Assembly (NCBI GenBank): GCA_040119125.1
Contig: JBEDTR010000016.1
Span: 372,001 to 436,000 of the forward strand
Origin: Pacificitalea sp040119125
GTDB taxonomy: Bacteria > Pseudomonadota > Alphaproteobacteria > Rhodobacterales > Rhodobacteraceae
Length of the DNA stretch: 64,000 bases
Reading direction: 5' to 3'
Position 1 is the stretch's first letter, and every line of letters starts with the position of its first letter. A model generated the notes under the pieces. It made no database searches, was not told where the DNA came from, and saw only the letters and a program-made list of their open reading frames with translations. Positions 41,947 to 54,537 of the stretch are shown piece after piece. The position numbers were made by a program, and so were the translations under genes.

Positions 41947-44559
41947 ATGGCGACCACGTCCCCACACGGCTCCGAACCGCCCCGCAAAGGGCTTTCATAT
42001 TGGTGGTCGATCCTACTTGGGATCGTCTTTGCGGCTTTGGGCCTCGTGCTTGCGGCGGGCGGGGTCTGGCTCGTCGCGCTCGGCGGGTCATGGTATTATG
42101 TCTGCGCCGGGGCGGGTCTGCTGATTTCCGGCATCCTGCTCTTTGGCGTCAATATCGGCGGCTTCTGGGTCTATCTGTTGACCTGGATCGGCACGCTCGT
42201 TTGGGCGTTCTGGGAAGTTGGCGCCGATCTATGGCCGCTTGTGCCCCGCATTGTTGCGCCAACGGTCTTGTTGATCGCGCTGATCTTTGCCCTGCCCGCC
42301 CTGCGCCGCCGTCGTCAGGCCGGGGTGCTTGCCGGGTTTGCCGCTCTGCTGGGGGCTGGACTGGTGCTCAGCCCCGCGCCCTCCGCCATGGCGCAAGTCG
42401 CGACCATCGTGGAAGAACCGCAGGACACGCCCGCTGCGGACCCCACAGTCGAAGGTGACACTGAAACCGAGACCGACACGGTCGAGGATGCACCTGACAC
42501 GCTGAACGATGCCGCGCCCGCTGACGCACCTGCTGACGAGGAAATGACCCCGTCGACCGAGGCGGAGCCCGCAGCCGAGGCTGACGCCGATGCCCCCGCC
42601 ATTTCGGTCGAGGAACGTCAGGCCGCACGTCCGCAAGCCAGCCGTGACGCGCAGCGCCCGCTGGAATCCGGTCCCGATTGGCCCGCCTATGGCGCCACTG
42701 AATCCGCCACGCGCTATTCGCCGCTGTCCCAGATCACCGTCGAAAACGTGGGTGAGCTGGAAGAAGCATGGCGCATCAACACCGGCGATATGCCGGCTGG
42801 CGAGGCGTCGGACAAATACTCCCCCGAGAACACCCCGATCAAGGTCGGCAACAGCCTGTTCATGTGCACGGCGATGAACATCATGCTGTCGCTCGATCCG
42901 GCCACCGGTAAGGAGAAATGGCGCTACGACCCGCAGGTTTCCCCCGATGCGATCCCTTATGGCGCGACCTGCCGGGGTGTCACGTATTACGCCGATCCCG
43001 AGGCCGAGCCCGACACGCTATGTGCGGCGCGGGTTGTGCAAGGCACGCTTGATGCGCGTCTGATCGCGGTCGATGCCGAAACCGGCCAGCTTTGCCCCGA
43101 CTTCGGGCAGGAAGGCATGGTCGATCTGAACGAAGGCATCGGTGAGACCGTGCCCGGCTGGTATGCCGTGTCCTCCCCGCCTGTGCTGGTGCGCGGCGTG
43201 CTGGTCACAGGCGCACAGGTTAAGGACGGTCAGGCCGAGAACGCGCCCTCCGGCGTGGTGCGCGGCTATGATGCCGTATCCGGCGAACTGGTCTGGGCTT
43301 GGGACATGGGCGCACCTGAGCGCACCGGAGCCCCTGCCGAGGGTGAGGTTTATACCCGTGGCACGCCCAACATGTGGACCATCGCCGCGACGGACGAAGA
43401 GCTGGGCTATGTCTATCTGCCGATGGGCAACAGCTCGGTCGATTACTTCGGTGGCAATCGCGAGGAGTTCGAGAACGAATATTCGACCGCCCTCGTCGCC
43501 ATTGATGCCACCACGGGTGAGGTCGCGTGGCATTTCCAGACCGTTCATTACGATGTCTGGGATTATGACCTTGGCTCGCAACCGACGCTGATCGATATGC
43601 CGGATGGCACACGCGCGGTGATCCTGCCGTCCAAGCAAGGGCAGATCTATGTTCTGAACGCCGAAACCGGTGAAAGCCTGTTCCCGGTCGAAGAACGCGA
43701 AGTCCCCACCACCGGCGGCGTCGAGGATGGCGCCTATTCCCCGACCCAGCCTTATTCCGGCTATGCCTCGCTTGCGAAGCCTCGGCTGGAGGAGAAGGAC
43801 ATGTGGGGCATGAGCCCCATCGATCAGCTGTGGTGCCGCATCCAGTTCCGCCGTGCCAACTATCAGGGGGAATACACCCCGCCCTCCGCCGACCGCCCGT
43901 GGATCCAGTATCCCGGCTATAACGGCGGCTCTGACTGGGGCTCGATCGCGGTTGACCCCGAGCGCGGCATCATCATCGCCAATTACAACGATATGCCCAA
44001 CTTCAACCAGCTGATCCCACGGGACAAAGCCGATGAGATGGGCCTGCGCCCGATCAACGAAGGCGGCACACCGCCCTCGGCCGAAGGTGCCGGTGATCCG
44101 CAGACGGGATCGCCCTATGCGATCAACGTGAATGCGGGCTGGCGTCTGGGCACGACTGGCATGCTGTGCAAAGAGCCGCCCTATGGCTGGATCCGGGGCA
44201 TCGACCTCGCCACGGGTGAAACCCTCTGGGATCAACCCTTGGGCAGCGCGGTGAATAACGGGCCGTTCGGCATTCCGTCGATGCTGCCGGTGACCATCGG
44301 CACGCCCAATAATGGCGGTCCGATCATCACTGCGGGCGGTGTGGCCTTTGTCGCCGCAACCACCGACAACCGCTTCCGTGCCTTCAACGTGGAGACGGGC
44401 GAGGAGCTGTGGCAGGCGGAGCTTCCCGGTGGCGGGCAGACCACGCCCATCACCTATGAGGCCGATGGCCGGCAATATGTCGTCATCGCCCCCGGCGGCC
44501 ATCACTTCATGGAAACGCCGGTCTCGGATGCCGTGATCGCCTACGCCCTGCCGCAGTGA
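41947..44559 (+). CDS. gcd: Membrane-bound PQQ-dependent dehydrogenase (glucose/quinate/shikimate type)
   Basis: 870 residues. The N-terminus has about five transmembrane helices (residues 20-143), as in membrane glucose dehydrogenases that pass electrons to ubiquinone. The eight-bladed PQQ domain starts near residue 238 (DWPAYGATESATRYSPLSQI). Blades show WRYDPQV, CRGVTYY, GQLCPDFG, TPNMWTIAATDE, HYDVWDYDLGSQPTLID and PYGWIRGIDLATGETLW. The active site faces the periplasm. Between the two parts is an unusual acidic linker (about 150-235), rich in Asp, Glu, Ala, Pro and Thr, which makes the protein about 70 residues longer than typical Gcd. Substrate choice among glucose, quinate and shikimate is not certain; the gluconokinase gene nearby favours glucose. 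Confidence 0.85.
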   Translation: MATTSPHGSEPPRKGLSYWWSILLGIVFAALGLVLAAGGVWLVALGGSWYYVCAGAGLLISGILLFGVNIGGFWVYLLTWIGTLVWAFWEVGADLWPLVPRIVAPTVLLIALIFALPALRRRRQAGVLAGFAALLGAGLVLSPAPSAMAQVATIVEEPQDTPAADPTVEGDTETETDTVEDAPDTLNDAAPADAPADEEMTPSTEAEPAAEADADAPAISVEERQAARPQASRDAQRPLESGPDWPAYGATESATRYSPLSQITVENVGELEEAWRINTGDMPAGEASDKYSPENTPIKVGNSLFMCTAMNIMLSLDPATGKEKWRYDPQVSPDAIPYGATCRGVTYYADPEAEPDTLCAARVVQGTLDARLIAVDAETGQLCPDFGQEGMVDLNEGIGETVPGWYAVSSPPVLVRGVLVTGAQVKDGQAENAPSGVVRGYDAVSGELVWAWDMGAPERTGAPAEGEVYTRGTPNMWTIAATDEELGYVYLPMGNSSVDYFGGNREEFENEYSTALVAIDATTGEVAWHFQTVHYDVWDYDLGSQPTLIDMPDGTRAVILPSKQGQIYVLNAETGESLFPVEEREVPTTGGVEDGAYSPTQPYSGYASLAKPRLEEKDMWGMSPIDQLWCRIQFRRANYQGEYTPPSADRPWIQYPGYNGGSDWGSIAVDPERGIIIANYNDMPNFNQLIPRDKADEMGLRPINEGGTPPSAEGAGDPQTGSPYAINVNAGWRLGTTGMLCKEPPYGWIRGIDLATGETLWDQPLGSAVNNGPFGIPSMLPVTIGTPNNGGPIITAGGVAFVAATTDNRFRAFNVETGEELWQAELPGGGQTTPITYEADGRQYVVIAPGGHHFMETPVSDAVIAYALPQ

Positions 44560-44590
44560 TCCACGCGTCCACGCGTTAACCTGCGATTCT

Positions 44591-44622
44591 AAAGCCCCCG
44601 CGCCCCGGCGCGGGGGCTTTTT
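44591..44622 (+). terminator. Terminator of the PQQ dehydrogenase gene
   Basis: AAAGCCCCCGCG pairs with CGCGGGGGCTTT around a short CCCCGG-like loop and is followed by TTTTT. It begins 31 bases past the stop. Confidence 0.92.
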
Positions 44623-44768
44623 CATATGCCCCACCCTATCCGATCAGGCCCGCCGCGCCCCCGCGTGTCCCGCCAGCGGCACATGGTGCAATCGCGGCCA
44701 TCAGGGGTTCAGCCTGCCCGCCAGCCGGTCTAGACCATGCGCGAAGCGACTACCGGATGCCTCCTTCC

Positions 44769-45530
44769 ATGACTGAAATTCCCTTTGCCCTGATCGGGCT
44801 TGCCGCCTTCATGGTCGGCCTGTCGAAAGGCGGGCTGGTCTCGATTTCCTCGCTGGCGGTGCCGCTGCTGGCGATCTGGATCGACCCGATCACCGCCGCC
44901 GCTCTGTTGCTGCCGATCTATCTGATCTCCGACGCTGTTGGCGTCTGGCTCTACCGGCGCGACTATTCCGCATGGAACCTCAAGCTGCTGATCCCCGCAG
45001 GTTTCGCCGGTGTCATCCTTGGCACAATGCTGGAGCCGGTTGTGCCAAGTTCGGTCTTCACCATTGCCGTCGGCCTGATCGGGCTCGCCTATTGTTTGCG
45101 GGCATGGTTCATCACGGGCCGCGATGGCCCGGCGCGGGCTGCCGATGTGCCGCGCGGCATTTTCTGGGGTGTGCTGACGGGGATGGCGAGCTTCATCTCC
45201 CATTCCGGCGGCCCGCCATGGCAGACCTATGTGCTTCCGCAGAAACTGCCGAAACTGGTCTTTGCGGGGACCACGACCATCGCCTTTGCCGCCATCAACC
45301 TCGCCAAAGTGCCCGCCTATCTCAGCGTCGGCGCGCTGTCGCATGTGGATTGGCAATTGACCAGCTTGCTCGCCGTGGCGGGCATATTCGGCACGGTATG
45401 CGGCCGCTGGGCCGCGCGCGCGGTCAGTGACCAGCACTACCTGAACCTGATCCAGGGCCTGCTATTCGTGCTGTCCATTCGGCTGATCTGGCAGGGTGGA
45501 CGGGATCTGGCGGCGCTTGCATTTGGCTAG
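44769..45530 (+). CDS. TauE/SafE family sulfite/anion exporter
   Basis: 253 residues with about eight transmembrane helices. The family pattern is FALIGLAAFMVGLSKGGLVSIS near the N-terminus and FWGVLTGMASFISHSGGPPWQTYVLPQ at mid-protein. Members move sulfite, sulfoacetate or other organic anions across the inner membrane. An ATG four codons earlier (44757) is an alternative start; neither has a strong ribosome site. It is convergent with the MFS gene, 17 bases apart, without a visible terminator. Confidence 0.85.
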   Translation: MTEIPFALIGLAAFMVGLSKGGLVSISSLAVPLLAIWIDPITAAALLLPIYLISDAVGVWLYRRDYSAWNLKLLIPAGFAGVILGTMLEPVVPSSVFTIAVGLIGLAYCLRAWFITGRDGPARAADVPRGIFWGVLTGMASFISHSGGPPWQTYVLPQKLPKLVFAGTTTIAFAAINLAKVPAYLSVGALSHVDWQLTSLLAVAGIFGTVCGRWAARAVSDQHYLNLIQGLLFVLSIRLIWQGGRDLAALAFG

Positions 45531-45547
45531 GCCGCAGGCGATCCCCC

Positions 45548-46852
45548 CTAGGTCTGGCGCCGGGCAGCCATGCTCCGCGCCAGCCACAGGGTCAACCCGA
45601 CCGTCACCGCCATCATCCCCGCCACACACCATGACGCGACCCACCATCCCGGCACGCGCGTCAGGACCAAACCGGCAAGGATCGGGCCGCTGACCTGACC
45701 CAGCCCCGCGCCCTGATAGAACAGCCCCGACAGCAGCGGCGCATCCGACGGCCGCTTTGCCAGCAGCGGGATCGAGCCCCAGATCGCCGCAGGCGGCACG
45801 CCCGCACCAATGCCGAACCCGAAAACACCGCTCAGCCGCAGCCAGTCCGGGGCACCTTGCGCCGTCACCATCAGCGCTGAAATACCAATGACGATCACCG
45901 CGCCGGCAATCATGAGCGGCATGTTCCAGCCGCGATCGATCATACGCCCGGTGGCGACGTTCATCGGCAACATGCACAGCATCGCCAGCATCACCGTCAA
46001 CCCGGCGCGCGACGGCGTCAGCCCCATGTCATCCACCAGCATCGTTGGCAGAAAACTCATTAAAATCATGTTTCCCGCTGAAAACCCCACAAAGACCGCC
46101 GCGACCAGAAGCTCCGTCTGGCGCAGCACAGTCCGGGCGGATATCGGGGCCGGACCGGTCGCGCGCGCTGGCGCGACCTTTGCCTGCCCTCTGGCCTCTC
46201 TATCCTGCATGGCGGTCACTGTCCGCACCCGCCACAGCGTCATCAGCGCCAAGGCCGGCGCCGCGGCGCATAGGACAAAAAACCAGCGCCACCCCAAGGG
46301 ATCGAGGCTCAGCGCCGCCAAGGCCATCGCCGTCGCCACCCCGCCCGGCAACCACATGGCCCAGATCCCCATCACCGCCGAAGAGTTTCCCGGCCCGGTC
46401 GCCGCGCGAATGACGGCAGGCAACGCGGTGGTGCATAGTGCAAAGCCAACAGCTTCGATCAACCGCGTCGCTATCAGGGACGGAGCGCCCCCGGCCAACG
46501 CGCCCCCCAGCCCGGCCACGACGATCAGTGCCAACCCGGTCAAAGCCGCGCGACGCGGACCAACCCGGCGGCTGACCATGCCAAAGCCGAAGCCTGCCAG
46601 CGCCGCGACCACACTGATCAGCGACACATAGGCCGCAAGCACCGACACCCCGCTGCCGAATTCGGCCCGGATCAGCGGCAGCGCGGCAGAGGCCTTGCCC
46701 ACCTGCACCGCTGCCGCCATACCGCAGCAGGTTGCAATCCAGATCATGGGCCAATCGGTGCTGCGCGGCCGCGAGGCCGCTGCGGCTGGACTGTCCTGTG
46801 CAAAACTTTGCAAACCGCTTTGCAAACCCTCATGCCCGGCATGGTCGCTCAC
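45548..46852 (-). CDS. MFS transporter
   Basis: 434 residues from a GTG that overlaps the stop of the FAH-family gene (GTGA). About 12 transmembrane helices are seen after a polar head. The MFS loop motif appears as GFGFGMVSRRVGPRRAALTG, and SLDPLGWRWFFVLCAAAPAL and WGSIPLLAKRPSDAPLLSGLFYQGAGLGQVSGPI are typical. The substrate is unknown. Coupling to an FAH-family enzyme suggests uptake or export of a carboxylic acid handled by that enzyme. Confidence 0.85.
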   Translation of the reverse strand: MSDHAGHEGLQSGLQSFAQDSPAAAASRPRSTDWPMIWIATCCGMAAAVQVGKASAALPLIRAEFGSGVSVLAAYVSLISVVAALAGFGFGMVSRRVGPRRAALTGLALIVVAGLGGALAGGAPSLIATRLIEAVGFALCTTALPAVIRAATGPGNSSAVMGIWAMWLPGGVATAMALAALSLDPLGWRWFFVLCAAAPALALMTLWRVRTVTAMQDREARGQAKVAPARATGPAPISARTVLRQTELLVAAVFVGFSAGNMILMSFLPTMLVDDMGLTPSRAGLTVMLAMLCMLPMNVATGRMIDRGWNMPLMIAGAVIVIGISALMVTAQGAPDWLRLSGVFGFGIGAGVPPAAIWGSIPLLAKRPSDAPLLSGLFYQGAGLGQVSGPILAGLVLTRVPGWWVASWCVAGMMAVTVGLTLWLARSMAARRQT

Positions 46853-47694
46853 TGGTCGGCCATCACGGTTTGCTCTTGATGCCCAAGCCCGTCGATTTCC
46901 AGTCGCATCACATCCCCGTTCTGCAACCACACTTGCGGCGACATTCCCATCCCCACCCCCGGAGGCGTACCGGTGGTGATGATATCTCCGGGCTCCAACG
47001 TCATGAATTGGCTCAGATAATGCACCAGATGCGCGATGCCGAAGATCAGTGTTGCGGAGGATCCGTCCTGCCGCCGCTCGCCGTTCACATCAAGTCGCAT
47101 ACCCAGATCTTGCGGGTCGGCCACCTCATCTGCCGTCACCAGCCACGGACCGATCGGGGCGAATGTGTCGTGGCTTTTGCCCTTGGTCCACTGCCCCTTA
47201 CGTTCGGCCTGCCAACTGCGTTCGGAGACATCATTCACGATTGTATATCCCGCGACATGGCTCAGCGCGTCAGCTTCGCTCACCCGCCGCGCACGGGTGC
47301 CGATCACCACACCCAACTCAACCTCCCAGTCCAGCTTCTCGGCGTGGTCGGGGCGTAGGACCGGGTCATAAGGCCCTGATATCGCTGAGGTTGCCTTCAT
47401 GAAGGTGATCGGTTCAGAGGGGATCGCCATGCCGGTTTCAGCGGCGTGATCGGAATAGTTCAGCCCAATGCCAATCAGCTTGCCCACCTGCGCGACACAC
47501 GGCCCGATGCGCGGGGAGCCCGCGACCTGTGGCAATGTCGACGGATCAAGGGCGCGCAACCGCTCCAGGCTCTCTGCGCCGAGCACCGCGCCGGTAAGGT
47601 CCGGAAGCTCGCCCGACAGATCGCGCAAGACGCCGTCCTGATCCAGCATCCCCGGCTTCTCCGCGCCGCGTTCACCATATCGCAAAAGCTTCAT
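46849..47694 (-). CDS. Fumarylacetoacetate hydrolase (FAH) family protein
   Basis: 281 residues. The start is decided by GGGAGG six bases before the ATG; an ATG two codons earlier lies within that site. The FAH domain has IGIGLNYSDHAAETG, PITFMKATSAISGPYDPV, DWEVELGVVIGTRARRV (metal-binding Glu residues), YTIVNDVSERSWQ and LEPGDIITTGTPPGVGMG. Members include ureidoglycolate lyase, 2-keto-3-deoxy sugar acid and acylpyruvate hydrolases; the substrate cannot be fixed from sequence. It forms an operon with the MFS gene. Confidence 0.88.
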   Translation of the reverse strand: MKLLRYGERGAEKPGMLDQDGVLRDLSGELPDLTGAVLGAESLERLRALDPSTLPQVAGSPRIGPCVAQVGKLIGIGLNYSDHAAETGMAIPSEPITFMKATSAISGPYDPVLRPDHAEKLDWEVELGVVIGTRARRVSEADALSHVAGYTIVNDVSERSWQAERKGQWTKGKSHDTFAPIGPWLVTADEVADPQDLGMRLDVNGERRQDGSSATLIFGIAHLVHYLSQFMTLEPGDIITTGTPPGVGMGMSPQVWLQNGDVMRLEIDGLGHQEQTVMADQ

Positions 47695-47834
47695 GACCAT
47701 CCTCCCAAAAATTAGCTGCTCGAGTCATAGACTGAGCGAAGGGGAACGGAAAGGGGCTGGCGAACGGACAGGGCCGCCGAGGGAGGCGCTAAATCGTCCT
47801 TCACGAACAACGAATTATAGGAGAAACTTAAGGT

Positions 47835-48389
47835 TTATTCGTGTAAATCATAGCACTCATTAAGCCCCGCAATCGCCGCCTGAATTGTGTCTTTGGGACT
47901 GTCTAACGCCGTCACAGTGCATCCCGGCTCATCAGGTTCGAGCGGTTCCAACGCGGCAAACTGGCTGTCGAGAAGCGCCACCGGCATGAAATGCCCTGCC
48001 CGCTGCTCCATCCTCTGGGCGATCACCTCGCGCGCGGCGGTCAGGTGCAAAAAGATAACGGGTCTGGGCAAAACCGGGCGTCGATCCGCCCTCCTCAGCC
48101 GATCACGATAGGCCCGGCGCAAGGCCGAACACGCGATCACCACAGGCATTCGCGCGCTCGCCATCTCGGCCCTGATCCGGTCCAGCCACGGCCAGCGATC
48201 ACTATCGTCAAGCGGCTGGCCCGCAGCCATCTTGCGCCGGTTCGCTTCCGGGTGCAGCGCGTCACCCTCAATGAAGCGTCGCTCAAGATGCTCCGCCAAA
48301 CCCGCCGCGACCGTAGATTTCCCGCAGCCGGAAACACCCATCACTATAATATCGCTATTGGATTCCGCCCGTTCAGTGGTCGCCATCAT
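47835..48389 (-). CDS. gntK: Gluconokinase
   Basis: 184 residues from the ATG after GGGGA; a second ATG follows at once and a TTG lies three codons upstream. It phosphorylates gluconate to 6-phosphogluconate. P-loop VMGVSGCGKSTVAAGL, substrate region FIEGDALHPEANRRKMAAGQPLDDSDRWPWL, ACSALRRAYRDRLR and AGHFMPVALLDSQFAALE are all standard for GntK. It could take up gluconate made by the PQQ dehydrogenase 3.3 kb away. It is divergent from the glutathione peroxidase gene. Confidence 0.93.
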   Translation of the reverse strand: MMATTERAESNSDIIVMGVSGCGKSTVAAGLAEHLERRFIEGDALHPEANRRKMAAGQPLDDSDRWPWLDRIRAEMASARMPVVIACSALRRAYRDRLRRADRRPVLPRPVIFLHLTAAREVIAQRMEQRAGHFMPVALLDSQFAALEPLEPDEPGCTVTALDSPKDTIQAAIAGLNECYDLHE

Positions 48390-48528
48390 ATTCCCCAATC
48401 ACCATCCGACTGTGCCATTGAGGTGCCGGCAGGAACAGAGGCCATTGTGCGACCTTGCGAAAACCTGCGGATCGAAACTCTTTCTTCATGTCTCTCGTGT
48501 TTTCTGGGTCTACCGAAAGGAACCCGCC

Positions 48529-49146
48529 ATGTCGTCCCTGCGCCATTCCAGCACCCTCTCTGTCCGACGCCGGCCCGGCTATTTGCGCTGCTTGAGGATG
48601 TTCGGGGCACTGTGGATGCTGCTGACTTCGGCGCTGGCTGCATCAGTCGCGGCGGCGGGCCCGGGTGACGATGGGCAGAGGATGCCACGAATGGAGTTCA
48701 GCAACCTCGATGGTGGCGTGCATGACAGCGCGAGTTGGGCTGGAAAACCAGTTCTGATCATCAACAGCGCCTCGCTCTGCGGCTATACGGATCAATATGC
48801 GACCATGCAGAAAATGCATGAGCAACTCGGTCCCCGCGGGTTGATCGTGCTGGCGGTGCCGTCGAATGACTTCAATCAGGAACTCGCCACCGGCGCGGAG
48901 GTCAAGGATTTCTGCGAACTGACCTACACCGCTACCTTGCCCATGACGGACCTTACCAAAGTCCGCGGCGCTGACGCGCACCCGTTTTACCTATGGATGG
49001 CCCGCACCCACGGCTTCGTCCCGAATTGGAATTTCAATAAGGTTCTGATCGGTGCCGACGGACAGGTGAAAGGCAGCTGGGGCAGCCGCACCCGCCCTGA
49101 CGCCGCGAAGATCATGAACTTGATCACGCCGGATCTGGAAGGGTGA
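48529..49146 (+). CDS. Exported glutathione peroxidase-family protein
   Basis: 205 residues, longer than cytoplasmic members because of an N-terminal signal segment (about residues 23-43, MFGALWMLLTSALAASVAAA). The peroxidatic cysteine is Cys84 in NSASLCGYTDQY, and Trp-Asn-Phe are in PNWNFNKVLIG. At the place of the usual catalytic Gln (CNQFG) the sequence has SNDF. This SNDF variant is, to my knowledge, common in alphaproteobacterial members. It probably reduces peroxides in the periplasm with thioredoxin-like donors. AAAGG precedes the ATG. Confidence 0.85.
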   Translation: MSSLRHSSTLSVRRRPGYLRCLRMFGALWMLLTSALAASVAAAGPGDDGQRMPRMEFSNLDGGVHDSASWAGKPVLIINSASLCGYTDQYATMQKMHEQLGPRGLIVLAVPSNDFNQELATGAEVKDFCELTYTATLPMTDLTKVRGADAHPFYLWMARTHGFVPNWNFNKVLIGADGQVKGSWGSRTRPDAAKIMNLITPDLEG

Positions 49147-49583
<437 letters not shown>

Positions 49584-49609
49584 AAGCCCCGACCATTGGG
49601 CCGGGGCTT
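49584..49609 (-). terminator. Probable terminator of acnA
   Basis: AAGCCCCG and CGGGGCTT form an 8-bp stem about 45 bases past the acnA stop. The tract after it on the minus strand (CTGCATGC) is not T-rich, so the call rests on stem strength and place. Confidence 0.6.
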
Positions 49610-49653
49610 CGCAGTATTCTCCTCACCGGCCGAGGCCGGCGGTTATGTCGCGA

Positions 49654-52425
<2,772 letters not shown>

Positions 52426-52653
52426 GCGATGGCTCCCTTTCAGCATCAGGGGTAAGGCTGGGCTTGATGTGCCTGAGCCGACTGTTCGGATCAAGGGTAA
52501 ATCACGCCTGTGGCGCAAAATGTATACCATTGCACACCGAATAGCGAGGGTGGCAGAAAGGTTTTGCGACAGACTCTCGCAATTCCTTGATTGGTGCTCA
52601 ATGGTAGGGGGCACTAGAACCAAAGTCACGACAGAGACAATGAACGGATCACC

Positions 52654-53697
52654 ATGCGACGGATAATGCTTGCCGCGCTCTGCTGCCTCGGCGCGGGGAT
52701 TGGAAGCTCCGGCCTCGCGCTTGCGCAGGCAGGGGGACCGGGCCAGGAACGGGCTGCCACTGCGGGCACCCCCGGTTCAGGCGCGGGCAACATTGCCGCC
52801 GGAAATTCTCTCGATCGGGTCGCGCGGGGTCTGTCCGATGCGTGGCGCGGTGGTGTGAAATCCGTCGATGCCTTCGCCGATATTCCGTCCTTTGCGCCTT
52901 CGTCGCGTGCCGCTGCGCCCACCGCCGGGCCGGCCATTGTGCAACGGGGCGCGCCTCCCTTCGGCGGCAGTTTCGTTCAGGGGGCCGCCCCGCATCCGCA
53001 GCTTCACTCCGCGCAGGCCGACCGTGCCCCCGTGGCCGACGCCCCTGCCCCCGCCACCACAACGGAAAACCCGGTCGTGGTAGAGCTTTACACCTCCCAA
53101 GGCTGCTCATCCTGTCCGCCCGCCGATGAACTTCTGTCCCGGCTTGCAGGCAAGGAAGGCGTGATCGCGCTGGCCCTGCATGTGGATTATTGGGACTATA
53201 TCGGCTGGGCCGATAAATTTGCCCGCCCGGCGCATACCAAGCGGCAGAAGGCCTACGCCCATGCCAATGGTTCGCGCACCATCTACACCCCGCAGATGGT
53301 CATTAACGGCACCGAACAGGTCGTCGGTGCGCGTCCGATGGAGGTGGTTGACCTGCTGGAGCATCACGCCGCGCGCCCCGATGCCGTCCAGCTTCAGGCC
53401 AATCGCGTCGGTGATATGATTGAGCTGAAAGCAGCCTCTCCCACCCCCCCGTTAGGAGAGTTGGTTGTGCAGCTTGTGCGCTACCTGCCGCGCGAGACAG
53501 TGACCATCAAGACGGGTGAAAACGCAGGCAAGACGCTGGATTACGCCAACATCGTCACCAGCTGGGATGTGGTTGGGAAATGGGATGGGAAATCGGTGCT
53601 CGACGTATCGCTTTCCGCGCCCGGATCAGATCCCGCCGTGGTCATCGTGCAGCGTCCGGGCCCCGGACCCATCGTCGCGGCAGCACAGGTTCCTTAA
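52654..53697 (+). CDS. Exported DUF1223 (thioredoxin-like) protein
   Basis: 347 residues. A signal peptide (MRRIMLAALCCLGAGIGSSGLALAQA) precedes a low-complexity stretch to about residue 140. The DUF1223 domain begins at VVVELYTSQGCSSCPPADELLSRLAG, with a CxxC pair in a thioredoxin-like fold. HVDYWDYIGWADKFARPAHTKRQ and IYTPQMVINGTEQVVG are further family blocks. A periplasmic redox role is inferred from the CxxC and signal; no substrate is known. The long linker makes it bigger than usual members of about 240 residues. Confidence 0.87.
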   Translation: MRRIMLAALCCLGAGIGSSGLALAQAGGPGQERAATAGTPGSGAGNIAAGNSLDRVARGLSDAWRGGVKSVDAFADIPSFAPSSRAAAPTAGPAIVQRGAPPFGGSFVQGAAPHPQLHSAQADRAPVADAPAPATTTENPVVVELYTSQGCSSCPPADELLSRLAGKEGVIALALHVDYWDYIGWADKFARPAHTKRQKAYAHANGSRTIYTPQMVINGTEQVVGARPMEVVDLLEHHAARPDAVQLQANRVGDMIELKAASPTPPLGELVVQLVRYLPRETVTIKTGENAGKTLDYANIVTSWDVVGKWDGKSVLDVSLSAPGSDPAVVIVQRPGPGPIVAAAQVP

Positions 53698-53892
53698 CCG
53701 TTTGAGGCGAAATCGCACGCCCGTTAATCTGTTTTTTACACTTATAATCAGCCTCTTACCGCCCATGTATAAACTGGCGGGTGAGAGCCACGCAGGCTGA
53801 CATACCTCCTGATCGGACTTGACCTCCGCCCGTTGATCGCCCAGATGCGCGGTCAACATCGACGTGGAACACCCGAAACAAACGGAGGGCAC

Positions 53893-54537
53893 ATGGCCGA
53901 TCGCCGCGGGCTTCTGATCATCCTGTCCTCGCCTTCGGGCGCCGGTAAATCGACGCTGGCGCGACGGTTGATGGATTGGGACCCCGGTCTGCGCTTTTCG
54001 ATTTCGGCCACGACCCGAAACCCCCGCCCCGGCGAAATCGATGGTCGCGAATACTATTTCCGCAGCCACGCCCAGTTCGAAGAATTGGTCGAATCTGGCG
54101 ATATGCTGGAACATGCCAAGGTGTTTGACCACTATTACGGCTCCCCCCGCGAGCCCGTCGAAGCGGCGATCAGCGCGGGTCAGGACGTTTTGTTCGACAT
54201 CGATTGGCAGGGCGGCCAGCAGATCCGGACCTCGGTTCTGGGCAAACATACGCTGTCGATCTTTATCCTGCCGCCGTCGATCCCGGAACTGGAGCGTCGC
54301 CTGCGTGCCCGCGCCCAAGACCCCGACGACGTGATCGAAAACCGGATGAAGAAAAGCCGTGACGAGATCAGCCATTGGCCCGAATATGATTACGTTCTGG
54401 TCAATGACGATCTGGACGCGACGGAGGACCGGCTGAAAACCATCGTCACCGCCGAACGGCTGCGCATTTCCCAGCAGCCCGATCTGGCCGCCGTGGTGCG
54501 CCGTCTGAATGGCGAATTCGAGGAGCGTCACGCATGA
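53893..54537 (+). CDS. gmk: Guanylate kinase
   Basis: 214 residues from the ATG after GGAGGG. It phosphorylates GMP to GDP. P-loop SSPSGAGKSTLARRL, GMP-binding motif SISATTRNPRPGEIDGREYYF, and FDIDWQGGQQI with the lid region RLRARAQDPDDVIENRM are standard. The stop overlaps the carbonic anhydrase-like gene by ATGA. Confidence 0.96.
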   Translation: MADRRGLLIILSSPSGAGKSTLARRLMDWDPGLRFSISATTRNPRPGEIDGREYYFRSHAQFEELVESGDMLEHAKVFDHYYGSPREPVEAAISAGQDVLFDIDWQGGQQIRTSVLGKHTLSIFILPPSIPELERRLRARAQDPDDVIENRMKKSRDEISHWPEYDYVLVNDDLDATEDRLKTIVTAERLRISQQPDLAAVVRRLNGEFEERHA

